Positions 35,929 to 47,351 of a DNA stretch of 64,000 nucleotides are shown in pieces. Numbering within the stretch: the stretch's first letter is position 1; every line of letters starts with the position of its first letter. The notes beneath the pieces were generated by a model. The model saw nothing but the letters and a program-made list of their open reading frames with translations. It was not told the DNA's origin and did no database searches. The stretch lies in assembly GCA_032622095.1 (NCBI GenBank), contig CP136069.1:43688194-43752193 (forward strand), read 5' to 3'. Both the position numbers and the translations under genes were made by a program. Source of the stretch: Siphonodentalium dalli. Taxonomy: Eukaryota > Mollusca > Scaphopoda > Gadilida > Siphonodentaliidae.

Positions 35929-36918
35929 TTAATGTTTGATACTGTTTGATACTGAATCCATGTATTCGAGAATATCTATTTCGCCTGCGCCGAAAACTCT
36001 CTTGAAATGTCTGATGGAATTGTCAACTTTGCGATATGGCATCTTGCGTGGGCCAATCCTTCCACCCGCTCTCAATTGGATGACGGTTGCTTCCTGGTAA
36101 GCTTGCTCTTTCTTCAGGAAATCTATCAACCTGAAGATGTTCGGGTGTGAGCAAGATAACACCAACTGCAGTTTTCGGTGCCATCCTTCCACATGATTTG
36201 TCGTTCTTGGACCAATTGTGTCGTGGTGATTCCATAGCTGGCGGCCATGGCTCCCTTCACCCAGAACTCGGTGATGTAATCCGTGAACTTTTCTAGATTT
36301 TCTCTGGTCGCGAATATCAGAATTTTTTCAGTCTCTCCGTCATCGGCTAGTAGGGAGTTGTGGTTGTTGTTTTGTATACAACAGGAAGGTCGACTCCTGA
36401 ACGATGAATTGGTAACTTTGGCTGGTTTTCGGCTCTGGCATGATACAATGCTGTTTTGACGCTATAATATGTCGGGATAATTATAATATATAATATAACA
36501 TTACACCAGTTTTACTTTAGTTATTACTTGCTTAGTTTTCTTTCTGAATACTAATATAAAGAGCGTTGCCAGATTAATGAGAATGCGAAATTAAATTTAC
36601 TCATTACATACTTCCTATTACTTCCTGGTATAGCGTTGTTACTGGCTTGTTACTTGTCTTAACAAGCTTTTTGAGGTCTGCAATCCAGGAATCTGCTGCT
36701 ACTTGGTTGAAATCAGGTTCGTGGTTATGGTTGCCGCTGTTGGATATCACCATATCGTTCTCAGTGTTGGTGGTTGCACGGCAGTCTTTCTTACAACATC
36801 GCCAATGAATTCGATCATTTCTCCTTGATTTAACGGAGAATTTGTAGTCATCATATACCAGATACTTTCCACCTCTAGTATTTGGAATATAATTTACGTT
36901 CACTTGTGTGCTTGCCAT
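35929..36918 (-). pseudogene. FLYWCH zinc finger + MULE transposase relic lacking the catalytic core
   Basis: On the minus strand, 36918-36604 encodes a FLYWCH-type zinc finger of about 60 residues: GGKYLVYDDYKF, then WRCCKKDCRA and the NHNHEPD histidines. After a probable intron (GTATGT near 36602 to TATAG near 36462) comes VKTALYHARAE, then LADDGETEKILIFATRENLE. That reads directly into KFTDYITEFWVKG and, after a +1 shift near 36245, LWNHHDTIGPRTTNHVEGWH and the C-terminal helical end. In related animal Mutator-like genes a DDE catalytic domain lies between the IFAT and FTDY segments; here it is absent. The relic might still bind DNA through FLYWCH but cannot transpose. There is no flanking gene, and terminal repeats were not identified. 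Confidence 0.8.
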
Positions 36919-38249
36919 CGTGTTTATGTCAGACCAGGGTATCTAACAGTATATATATTCAGTAGTGAACTCTACTTAAAACACTGATAATAATTCATAA
37001 TACATCTTTACAAACAAATAATAAAACGTGTAAAATAAATAAACTGAATGTGGCTCACGCTATTAAACGTTATTCACCACCAACAGTTATGGACTGTGAC
37101 AACACTGGACCGCAGGTGTTTTGATATGGACTATAATCTCCGCCGGCCAAGTCGTTAATTTCTGCCTGCCGGGTAGACAGGATATACCCATATCCACCCA
37201 GTCGCGACCCCCAGGTGTCTAACATTTGTTTTCTGGTGCCTGAGATATCAAGCAACATCATTAGCATGGTCGCTATATTTCTTCACAGAATGCACACGGG
37301 AGCCAAAAAATGGACATGAGAGCCTCTACTACACATTGTGACTCACTTGGTTATTATACATGTATCATTTTAGAACAATAGTGTGGAAACACTGCAGAAA
37401 ATTAATCTTGCAGGAATTTTAGAAAAACGCGCTGAATTTGATTTCGAACTTGGAAGTTCGTGAAGGTCTAATTCTGACTTCGTGATTGAGTCTTCAAAGT
37501 TTGTATTCTTTAAAGATATAATTAAAACTCACACATTTACAACTCTCTTAGTGTCAACATTTATGAACTTTTACAGAAGTAATCAATGAATTACAGAAGT
37601 AATCAATGAATTACAGAATACAGTAATTTTAGTTGTTTCCAAACAAATTGCAAATTGTTTTTAATTTATACTATAGCCTAATCTAATTAAATTTAAAGCT
37701 AGATGTTTAGTATAAAAATTATAAATTGTCATTTTAATTCTTTTTCTCTCCATTCCAGGTCTCCTATGCACCCTTCAAACCTTAGACAATAGACATCCTC
37801 TACTGCAATGCCTAGTGGTTTGATAAAAGTTACATAGCAGTATGATGTGCCATACTTCCGTTGAATCGCTTGGTTTGTTAGCCAAGCTCTGTGAATGGAA
37901 CACAGCTTGGGGGTCCACTAGGGGAGAAGAGGTGCCCTTAAAGTGATAGTCCTGTTATTGCTATCCGGAGTTAAATTGGCCCAATATAAGCGAACCACGT
38001 GACTATTACAACGAGTGCAGATCTGTTCAATTCGACGTTCAGCAATCGAGCCAGGCCCTGCTCCGGTTTGTGAAATTAATAAAATGGCGGAACGGAACCA
38101 TTTTGAGTCGCAGTAAAAATAACAAATCGCTTGACTTTTATACTGCGTTTATGCATATTTACTTCTACGATTGAATTGATAATTGCTTCAGTGCAATAAC
38201 TTTTGTATTGGATTTATTCATACATTTACTGGGGGGGGGGGGTGGTAGC
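36919..38249. other. Non-coding sequence
   Basis: No gene recognised. A 15-base direct duplication (ATTACAGAAGTAATCAATGA-like) occurs at about 37573-37612. A poly-G run with ACTGGGG lies at 38229-38241. Confidence 0.45.
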
Positions 38250-38760
38250 CATATATGGAAAATTAATTGCGCTTTTCAGCGCAATTGGATTGCACTGAGC
38301 ACAATTATGAAATAAATGTGAATTTGGCCTCCCATAACAATGTTCTATTTAGAGATGCAAGTCAGCAGAACGTATTAGTACAGGTACAAGTACTAGTAGC
38401 TATACTATATTAATAAAATTATTACTACTAGCTAGTACATGTACATTGTATTTAATACCTTAGAAGGAAGTTGATCAATTGACCAAAATTGGGCAATTTT
38501 GAAAGCAGTACTAGTACGCTTATGGGTAATAGAATTATATCCATATTACGCTTAAGCATAATATTTCATTTACCCTTAAGAGTAATTCACTTATGCTTGA
38601 GCGTAATTCACTAATGCTCAAGCACAATAACAAATTAGCTTATGTGTAACTCATTCTCATTGAAATATTAATTATACTTGAGGGTAAATAAAATATGCGT
38701 GTAGATAAATTTTACCTACATGTAAATGTAAATTAGTTATGCGTAAATAATTACACTCTC
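38250..38760. repeat. CTTAAG/CTTGAG palindrome cluster 1
   Basis: Contains GCGCTTTTCAGCGC near 38270, followed by AAATGTGAATTTGGCCTCCC. After a spacer come repeated imperfect palindromes such as ACGCTTAAGCATAAT, TTACCCTTAAGAGTAA and TTATGCTTGAGCGTAA at about 20-35 bp spacing (38515-38750). The same words recur at 40270, 40685, 41300, 42650, 43435, 48735-48980 and 51905-52290. Confidence 0.6.
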
Positions 38761-40767
38761 ATAGAGCTCCCCTCAAGCTGAAATTGATGCAACCACATTT
38801 ATTGATTGCATACCAGTAGAATCTTTCAATGGCAGATAATATTAAGCTCCACCGGGGGGAGTGGGGGGTAATACAAAAATTACAGGAAGGTACATGTATG
38901 CCGGGATGGGTGGGTGGCCCGAGGGGCAAAAAAAACACGTGTTTTACAACCTCGTGCAAATTTTTTACTTTGTGCCCTTATTTGACATTTGTTTAAAACA
39001 TATTTTAAGTATTTATAATAGCAAAAACACCATATTTATGGTACTGGGACCTCTTATGTGCCTTAGTGGAGATGACATTAAGCTATGGCTTGTTGCATAT
39101 GGGACGGTGGGGTGAAAACATTCCTTCCCCACACCCTTACGAAAGAAGCTTCGAGAAATGTAAAACTGAAATAAATAAACTTGTCTTGATGTAGCTAATG
39201 CATAGATCATTGTGTGAATAGAAAATGAGAGAGCAACTGACTTAAACATTAATGTGACTATCAATGGGTAGAAAGTATCCGAATATCAATGGGTATAAAA
39301 TATCTGTCATCAGTGCATCAAGCCAATCAGTGAATTATTTGCATGTCTATCAACTCAGATGATCACTCACAAGATCTAAAGTATCCAAGTCTGGTATAGT
39401 GCTGTGACTGCTTGTCATCTATATATATAAATGAGTAGGATCTGTCCATATTGTTCTCTCAGATCCCTGGACAGATTTCAACCAAATTTGGTGTGGTGAC
39501 TCGGGGTACCATGGCGGATTTTGTAATTGTGTTAGTTTTTAAAAATTTTGAATAAAAATAAATAAAAATAAAATTGGTTTCGTTACATTGAGCAAGGAAT
39601 TCAATCTAAAAAAAAAAAATTAAAACAATATATAAAAAACAAAATGTTTCAATGATCAAAATGTGCTTGATGCCGACAAATGGGGCCGCCGCTAAATAAA
39701 GGCTTTATCTAAGATCAAATGGTTGCGAAGTCCCACAAGGGAGAGGGGGCACATGTATCTCCGATGCTGAATATAGCCTGTTTCAGCTAGTTTATTATAA
39801 TAGAAGTAAGTTGCTCCAGTACACTATAATAAGTGGCATGGAATATGTTAGATAATGGGCTGGTTGAAAGACTAAACAGGAAATAGTTAGAAATTATGAA
39901 ATTGGGTGTATCCTGCACAATGACCTAGGTTTTTTCAATTAAAACAGCTTCTGAAACAGGTTAAACTGTTATATAAATGAGATAATTCCCAGTTATATGA
40001 GGGATATCAGTACAGTTTTATGCAGTTTTGAACCAAAATTTAGTGAAATTTGGGAGGTGGCTGTAAACAAATTAGGAGTAAACAAATATTATTTGCATGT
40101 TTGGGGGTGGTGGGTCCTAGAAAATGCTAGATGCAAACAAAATGCATTCCTTCCTACAAATTTTGTACTACCTCCACCCCTGTTCCACCTACAATCTTTG
40201 CATCAGCTTATTCCATTATACCTGAGGTAAGATAGCTGAAGAACCCAATCCTGCTTAAGGATAAGCAAATTTATCGTGCGGCATAAATTATATACTTAAG
40301 CGTAATCAGCTAATAAATGTTAACACATCTTCCAATAAAGGGGTTTCAGTTTTTAAGTTTCCAACAATTGGAAAGATAGAGGTACCAGTTGAATAAATCC
40401 AGTCCAAGGAATGGGATGAGGTGGAAATTTTCCAGAGTATATGCAAAGTTATTTCACATTTACTGATATTAACTAATTATGATAAAACAATTCAATTACG
40501 CTTTAACCACCATTGTTTGTTTTACCTCTCACCTTGGATAAAATGGCACCGGTATGACATAAATGGTATCAGTGTGAGCAGATCCTTCACCTATTAGTTG
40601 ACTCAATGGCTGAGATATGTCAAAGGTTTCAACCTGAGCAGAATTCTGAAAGAGCATGTCTGAACTATCTGCGAGTGAATTGCGCTTAAGTGTAATTCAT
40701 GATGTCATGAGAATGGATTACCCTTATTAAGCGAACCATTATTTTGCTTAAGACAGTCAATGCTATA
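38761..40767. other. Non-coding repeat-bearing spacer
   Basis: At 39421-39600 a TATATATATAAATGAGTAGG start followed by GGACAGATTTCAACCAAATT resembles the 3' part of invertebrate retroposons. A-rich runs follow (39545-39640). CTTAAG palindromes recur at about 40275 and 40685. No gene is recognised. Confidence 0.4.
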
Positions 40768-41269
40768 TTAAAGGTACGGTTGGCCTTGGCGGTGGGTATC
40801 CTGTGAAAATATTTCCACCCGTCAAAAACCGCCACAAACAGAAAGAACATCAACATGTAGACAGACTTTGTCCGTATACAAATAAGAAATATCGCATAAA
40901 CAGTATGTTATTGTCAAATGTTTGACCATTGTTATGTAAACAAAAGCATAAAAAGTAACTTTTCTGGTGTTTGTTTATATTATGATGGTAAACATAAAGA
41001 GCGTTCTTTGTTTGTGAATTCCTGATATGGAACTAATAAAGAGCGTTTATGCCATTTGTATGTGATTAGCCAGTAGCATTGTGCTGTCTTCTGTAACACA
41101 ATCTGGCTCTTGCTTGGGTAAAATATAGTAGGTCTTTATGATAACATGCTGTTTACGTTATGGTCATGGTATATATGAACGAAACTGTATGCGTTTTAAT
41201 GTTTTTCTGTTTACGGTGATTAGAACAAATATGAATATTTTCGACAACTAAGGCCTCACGTGCCTTTAA
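40768..41269 (-). mobile_element. TTAA-flanked MITE, 494 bp, copy 2 (inverted)
   Basis: TTAA at 40768-40771 and 41266-41269 flank AGGTACGGTTGGCC...GGCCTCACGTGCCT. The interior is the reverse complement of 7739-8232 along its whole length with modest divergence, and both are 494 bp. Shared interior landmarks include paired AAAGAGCGTT motifs and TTGTCCGTATACAAATAAGA. Complete, same-size copies at two sites confirm a mobile family. Confidence 0.88.
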
Positions 41270-41289
41270 GTGACGGCATTGCCCACACT

Positions 41290-41460
41290 AATACCATTTA
41301 TGTCATACCATTTTAAGCATAATTAATATTATACTTAAGCGTAATTTAGTTACACTTCATCTTACGTATAATTGAAATATGCTTTCATGTATGTATATTT
41401 GAATTATGCTTAAGCGTAATCGGCTAATACTGGTAAATGTGAATTTGGGTCCCACATACT
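41290..41460. repeat. CTTAAG palindrome cluster 2
   Basis: Repeated TATACTTAAGCGTAATTTAG and TTATGCTTAAGCGTAATCGG, ending in AAATGTGAATTTGGGTCCCA, as in clusters 1 and 4. Confidence 0.6.
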
Positions 41461-42640
41461 CTAGGCAATACACACACCCCACACTTTTGGGTCAAACATA
41501 GAAAACTTTGACAAAAATCAGTTCAAATAAGGTTGAAAACAGACATTTCTCTAAATCTCAGTCATGTGACATATGTTCAGGTTGCTACATGTACCTATTG
41601 TTATTGTTGCAACACATGCCAAAATAAATGTATATGAACTAAAAAGATCTTAAATCAGTTTTAAATTAAGCATAAGTCTAGTAGATCTGAAATTTTGATA
41701 TGGCTGAAACCCAAACATGGCTAATGCATCTGAAATAGATGAAAATATCTAGGGTTATGTTAATTAGCCTTAATAATAGTGTAAGGTTACCTCCAAAGTG
41801 CACATAATTTATCTGATCATTGTGCGAGTATAACAAAAGTGTAACTTTTTCAACATATAATGAGTTTCCAAGACAAAATATAATCCATATATCAATGAAT
41901 ATGGATTTCTGTGTGTTTTTTTCCCTTTCAAAATGCATGTGAACTCTATTATTCTGATTTATATGCAACTGTGCATGGATGCACTGGAAGCCCTTGTGGC
42001 ATATTTTTTTCTATCTGAATTTCTGACATGTGGGATGTCCTAGGCATTGATTGAACCATTTTGTGTAATTTGTGTGAATAAATGTTTGCTATGTCACCTT
42101 AATGTTCTCGTCTTGTGGGTAGAGTTTGAAAAATCTTTCAAAATGAGGTCCTGTCCCATCATGTATGCTCATAGAATGGTGCACTGGACCTAAATCATGA
42201 ATATGTTAGATTAAAACAACTGATAATTGTTTTAATTACTACTTCCTAGTCACAAATGCTTAAAACATATGTTTTCAGCCAAGTTATCTATTTTTTAGTC
42301 AGAGAGAGGTACATTATACATTCTCTATATTCTCTAGATATGCACATGTCGCATGAATTAAGGTTTCGTTACACTATTTGGTCACGCCTAAACAAAACCA
42401 CACAAAAATAAAATATTTAGACAGTATTGATGACAGCAATGAGTATTTGATCATGTTTATTATACCAGGGTATCTAAATAGGCTCATTTGGTTGGTGCTT
42501 TAATTGTCTATAGCTTATGATATGACAGAAGCCCAAACATGGCTGATGAATCACAAATACATGAAACAAATCTAGGGTTATGTTACATAGCATTGAATAG
42601 TGTAACGATACCTAAGGCTAAGCATATCATGGGATTAATG
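41461..42640. other. Non-coding sequence
   Basis: No gene recognised. TGAAACCCAAACATGGCTAA near 41705 and TGACAGAAGCCCAAACATGG near 42525, each followed within about 60 bp by ATCTAGGGTTATGTTA, show a diverged ~820 bp direct duplication. Confidence 0.45.
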
Positions 42641-42835
42641 ATTAAGAAAAGTGTAATTAAATTATACTCACTCAAGCATCAATCAATCAATTATGCTTAA
42701 ATATAAATAGAGTTAGTCAATTAAACTTAATTCAGATTTTTAATTTACTTTTTAAAGTGTAATTCTGTTATGCTTCAGTATAATGTAGAATCTGCATTAA
42801 ATGTATATAATTAAGCAGAATTAACAAGTGGTGTG
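42641..42835. repeat. CTTAAG palindrome cluster 3 (degraded)
   Basis: AAGTGTAATT, ATTATGCTTAAAT, AAAGTGTAATTCTGTTATGC and similar words recur at short spacing. Confidence 0.45.
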
Positions 42836-42850
42836 CACTCGAGTACTAGC

Positions 42851-43434
42851 ATACCCCCACCGTGGCAAATTCAACCCGCATTATCCGTAAACCCAACAAA
42901 AAAGATTTTTAACTTTAAAGAAAAATTCGGACTAATAATAGTGATTTTGATACTAAGTCAAAATAAGTAGAAAATGAAGTGTAATATTACGAAAAACAGT
43001 CTGAGCCAATCCCTATCCGCATCACGTAGAGAGGGTATTGTGAGAAGAATGTATACCAAAAATTATTGAAATCGGTTCATATTTGTTAAAGTTATTAAGT
43101 CGGACATGAGGCGTAACTTAAAAAATAAAAAGTCGGCCCGAACCGCAATTAGCATCATGCGGAGAGGCAGTCCCAAGGAGATTGCATACAAAACATTATT
43201 GAAATCGGTTCATAGTTGTTCGAGTTATGAGGTCGGACGGACGGACGGACGGACATCATGCTTCATGTGGAGAGGCAGTCCCAAGGAGATTGCATACAAA
43301 ACAATATTGAAATCGGTTCATAGTTGTTCGAGTTATGAGGTCGGACGGGCGGACACACGGACGGAGAAAGCGTGACGGACGGACACACGCAGTCAATCCA
43401 GTATACCCCCCATTTTCTTCGAAAGTGGGGGTAT
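42851..43434. mobile_element. Short element with ATACCCCCAC / GTGGGGGTAT ends and internal 108 bp duplication
   Basis: Inverted ends lie at 42851 and 43434. Inside, a 108 bp unit containing GGAGAGGCAGTCCCAAGGAG and TTGAAATCGGTTCATAGTTG is duplicated (43155-43262 and 43263-43370), with (GGAC)5 at 43234-43254. The ATTGAAATCGGTTCAT plus GGAC-repeat arrangement is common at 3' ends of invertebrate retroposons. The inverted ends argue instead for a DNA element or a composite. Confidence 0.55.
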
Positions 43435-43490
43435 AATTACGCTTAGTTTAACTTACTACTAAATGTGAATTTGTCCTCCCATAAGAGTTG
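43435..43490. repeat. CTTAAG-family module 4
   Basis: TTACGCTTAGTTTAACTTAC followed by AAATGTGAATTTGTCCTCCC, the same right-hand boundary as clusters 1 and 2. Confidence 0.45.
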
Positions 43491-43763
43491 GGAATTTGGG
43501 TCTGGTTCACAATGCCATGTTGTTAAACGAGTTAAAATATAAATAAAAAATATATAATGTAAAACGAATGTGCCAATTTAACAAATGCATCACTATTGAT
43601 ATAACAGTATTACTGTATATAAATAGCGATGTGTTTGTTGAAGTGATGCACTCGTTTTAAGTTTAGATTTTTAAATTTATATTGTACTTGTTTCAAGGAG
43701 ACGACCTCGGTGCATGTTGTCTTGTTCAAGGATGAGATCGATGCATTTGGAAATTTCATGTTG

Positions 43764-43988
43764 GATGCCCCCACAGGAGCCTGTATCGCGCTCCGCTGCC
43801 CACCCCCATTTGCGCTGCCCATATACGCCGCTTCTATATACGCGCCTGATTCAGGTTAATGGTAGTATAATAAGGTTATTATTATACTACCATTAACGTG
43901 AAGCAGGCGCGTATATAGAAGCGGCGTATATGGGCAGCGCAAAAGGGGGCGGGCAGCAGAGCGCATTACAGGCGCCTGTGGATGCCCC
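43764..43988. mobile_element. hAT-like MITE with 8 bp target duplication
   Basis: A 209 bp near-perfect hairpin (43772-43980) starts CACAGGAGCCTGTA and ends TACAGGCGCCTGTG, flanked by GATGCCCC at 43764-43771 and 43981-43988. Arms of about 100 bp enclose a loop near 43872. An 8 bp duplication with CAGG...CCTG ends fits the hAT superfamily. There is no coding capacity. Confidence 0.88.
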
Positions 43989-46210
43989 CAACTGAGACCT
44001 TCTATCCCCGCCCTTGTCTTCAAATTTTCAAAAACAACTCTTCAGAGTTTCCATTCCTTTAAATAACAACTCATATTTAAGCAGACATGTTTCTCTAAAC
44101 TACAAGTGAATAAGTGAGAACACTTATTTTTAACTTGATAATCAGTCACTTGAGTTTATATTTGTCATATTGAGTTGGAGGGGGGATGTACCCTGGGGAG
44201 ATATGGCGCAACTGTATAGGTCTATATGTAATTAAAGCAATAACGCACCATCTTTGTCACAATCACTGTAAACATTTTGTACTTTAAAAAAATTGTCTAA
44301 TTTTCTGTGTTAACTTATCAGGACAAATTATTAGAATGTAATAATGTGAGTACCATTAGCATAAATGATTATTGTATTTTTGTCATGCAGATCTTTAGTA
44401 ACTTCAACAATCAGCACTGACTGGTACATGTAGCTGTATATGTGGCCATAAATCAATGAGTTTTAGGATAAAAACATATTTCTATATAATCTACTTTTGT
44501 CGATATATTCAAGAGATTAAACTACTAACTAATAGCACATACAAATTTTTTTTTAATTTATTATTCATATGTGCATAGCTAAATCATGGTTAGATATTTT
44601 AAGTTGAATTTCTTCTAAAAAATAAACATATATTCCAGACTGAAGGAATTTTCATCAAGATGATCTTTAATATGCACATGTATGTTCAGGGATAATTAAG
44701 AACTGAAATTGTCATCATATACAAAACTTTTACAAAAATATTTGTAAGTTTTGAAGTTGCTCAGAATTTAAAACAGGACGAAAAATAGTACTGCACAAAT
44801 TCAAATACGAGTAAGGTATACAATTGATATACAGGGGATCCTAGTGGCTCAGTCAGTATTGGGCATATATAAGGAATCAGAATTCCTAAATGAAAAGATG
44901 TGTACTATAGTATTTAAATATGGTACATGAATAGTTATTCCAAAAATATATAGCATATTCAATTTGTAGTAGACAATTATATCATCTCAGCCATAGAGCT
45001 TTCTCTTCCAGAATCATTCCGATAACCAAGATGGACACAGTTTAAATTGCAAAGCACAGTATGACATCATTTGAACTAACCATTGATTGATCAGCATGTT
45101 AATAAGGAATGAGATTTTCTTCATGGCATTGCTGAGCAAGTGCATCGAACATAGCAATATATCTTTTTCAATATCGTTGTCATTGTTCTGTTACTTCACA
45201 ATACTGCTGGTAACATTGTAAGAAGGTAATGATTGTGCATGTGGCAATTCGCTAAATTCAAGTCACTAAGGGTGTTTGATGAACTGCAGTTGTGCAATTA
45301 CTTGGAGTCTTGTCCTTCCAGCCACATATACCCCTCTCTCTCTCCATTAGAACCTATAATAGATAAATAGAATGGTATTAATATTTTATGTTATAGAAAC
45401 CAACATCACTATATAAAGAAGACTGGTGCTGCCTAACTCATGGAGTGTGTGACTCATTGGAATTGGCATCAAGTTTTGGATACCAGATCTTGAATGTTAG
45501 TAACCAGAAAAAGTTAATAGTTTCATTCGAGGCCAGCAAACAGTGCAAAAGACAATAACTTTCACAGTTTAGTTTAATTGTTATTCTCATTAAAATTATA
45601 AAATAACAATTCTTGTAATATCAATGTACCAGCAATGTTATATGTTAAGGTGGTCAGGTGGAAAAATTGCAAAGTTTGATGTCTAATCTATACTGGCCTT
45701 CAGTGAAGAATTGAATATGAGGTCACTCTCCCTCAGACAAAAACATTTATAACAACAGACATTTTATGAAACTTGTTTTGATAACATGATTTATATAAGT
45801 GCAGTTATCATCAAAACATGCAAGAAACATACATGTATGCTGTCACATATATTCATCCCTAGATATTCAATCAAATAAAAGACATGTGCCATTGCCAAGT
45901 AGAATTGGTTCTAAACATCGTAATATTTTTGTCCCACAATCTCAATTTTATGTGTAAAATGGATAAAATAGATATTTCTAGTGACGAAAATGTCTGTTGA
46001 GTGGTGCCTTTTATTCAAAATTATGATGTTATAGACCAAAACTGAACATATATAAAAAGTTCAGGGAATAGAGAACTCATCTTTAAGAATACAGATGATT
46101 GAGTTCAATGTGGGGTATGTTCTCCTATGTGACAAAATGCTTGTCACTCAAGTTGATATGACATTCCATTGAAATGCTATTGGTGTAAAAAAACTTTTAC
46201 TTTCAGTGAA
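43989..46210. other. Long non-coding stretch
   Basis: No frames with recognisable motifs and no clear repeats. A GATCCTAGTGGCTCAGTCAG stretch at 44839 resembles a tRNA A-box, but no B-box follows. Confidence 0.45.
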
Positions 46211-46437
46211 AAAATATTGTATGTGCCTTTAACCCTTTCTAAATTAAATTATATATAGGAAATGTTTAAAGGTAACCCAATCCGATCAGACAATCCCAAA
46301 TTATTTCTTTGGCTTTGGGGGTAAAAAATATTGTATGTGCCTTTAACCCTTTCTAAATTAAATTATATATAGGAAATGTTTAAAGGTAACCCAATCCGAT
46401 CAGACACTCCCAAATTATTTCTTTGCTTTGGGGGTAA
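46211..46437 (+). repeat. 114 bp tandem duplication
   Basis: Two nearly identical units (46211-46324 and 46325-46437) begin AAAATATTGTATGTGCC and contain AAAGGTAACCCAATCCGATC. They differ by a few bases. The unit includes the left end of the inverted-repeat element that follows. Confidence 0.9.
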
Positions 46438-46848
46438 AAAATATTTGATTCGAGTCGACGAACCCACCCAATCAAATATCAGAGTGATCAGATATCGATT
46501 TTTGAAGTTTGTTATTTCTCGAGATGTGTAATGATATGTGGTCCAGAAACACGTGGTCAAATGGAAGGTCTCAGACAAAATTGCGAATGAAGATGGATAA
46601 CTCTAAAATCAAGTGGTAATGCGGCCAAATTTTGTGATACTCAAATGATAATACGGCCATATTTTGTTGAATAAAATGTTGATAAATAACAAGTTTTGGG
46701 AAATTTGATACCACAGTTGACAGTGGTTAGAATTATTTCTTTGCAATAAATCAATTCTGTTAACTAAAGCGTATTTTTAAGAAATGGTTTTGTTGTTGTA
46801 TCTTGTTGATGTGGGGACAGTCTGATTGGATTGAGTACCTTTAGATAA
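46381..46848. mobile_element. Putative TTAA-type element with AGGTAACCCAATCC ends
   Basis: TTAAAGGTAACCCAATCCGA near 46381 is matched in inverted form by GGATTGAGTACCTTTAG near 46834-46850, and the inverted match extends through GTCTGAT/ATCAGAC. The right flank reads TTAG rather than TTAA, so the target site is imperfect. No transposase is encoded. Confidence 0.5.
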
Positions 46849-46864
46849 TAAGTTCAACAAACAT

Positions 46865-47010
46865 TATTTAGATGCAAATGTATTTTTTGAGACAGCACAA
46901 ATTTTTTGGGGATTGGGTGGGATTCGAACCCGGCCCATGATGGCAAGCGCGCCTTGCGACTCAAAGTCCGACGTCAGTACCACATGGCCACCGAAGCGAC
47001 CCCAAAAAAG
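46865..47010 (-). repeat. tRNA-like repeat (SINE or foldback relative)
   Basis: On the minus strand, GGTGGCCATGTGGTACTGAC (A-box-like) is followed about 50 bases later by GGGTTCGAATCCCACCC (perfect B-box-like), then the sequence AATCCCC..TTTGTGCTGTCTC. The last part matches the right arm of the neighbouring foldback 47162-47351, so the two share ancestry. Acceptor-stem pairing is not convincing for a functional tRNA. Confidence 0.55.
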
Positions 47011-47161
47011 GAAGCTCAAATAGCCACTGTATTCCGACGTCGCACTTAGGACACAACATGTATATGAACATATTAAGGTATATATTGTGTATATATAGCA
47101 GATATGGCACAGTAGCATGTTATATATATGTCCCCAAAACATGCCGATCGTTGCTCTTTGA

Positions 47162-47351
47162 ACATGTCTGGGACTATACAACACACAAGGCGCCTATTTT
47201 CAGAAGCAAATGTAATTTTTGAGACAGCGCACTCGCCGTCATGGGCCGGGGTTCGAATCATACCCAATCCCAATAAAATTTGCGCTGTCGCAATAATTAC
47301 ATTTGCTTCTAAAAATAGGTGCCTTGTAAGTTGTATAGTCCCAGACATGTC
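47162..47351. mobile_element. Foldback MITE with a tRNA B-box-like loop
   Basis: Arms of about 67 bp (ACATGTCTGGGACTATACAA ... and its complement ending GTATAGTCCCAGACATGT) are nearly perfect inverted repeats. The ~55 base loop includes GGCCGGGGTTCGAATCATAC, a B-box-like word. There is no clear target duplication. Confidence 0.8.

Noticed and set aside
44830-44900. Possible tRNA gene (GGCTCAGTCAGT A-box-like)
   Set aside because: No B-box, no acceptor stem pairing and no anticodon arm could be found downstream.
46865-46960. Functional tRNA gene on the minus strand
   Set aside because: The B-box is good, but the arm spacing and acceptor stem are not, and the flank matches a neighbouring foldback repeat.
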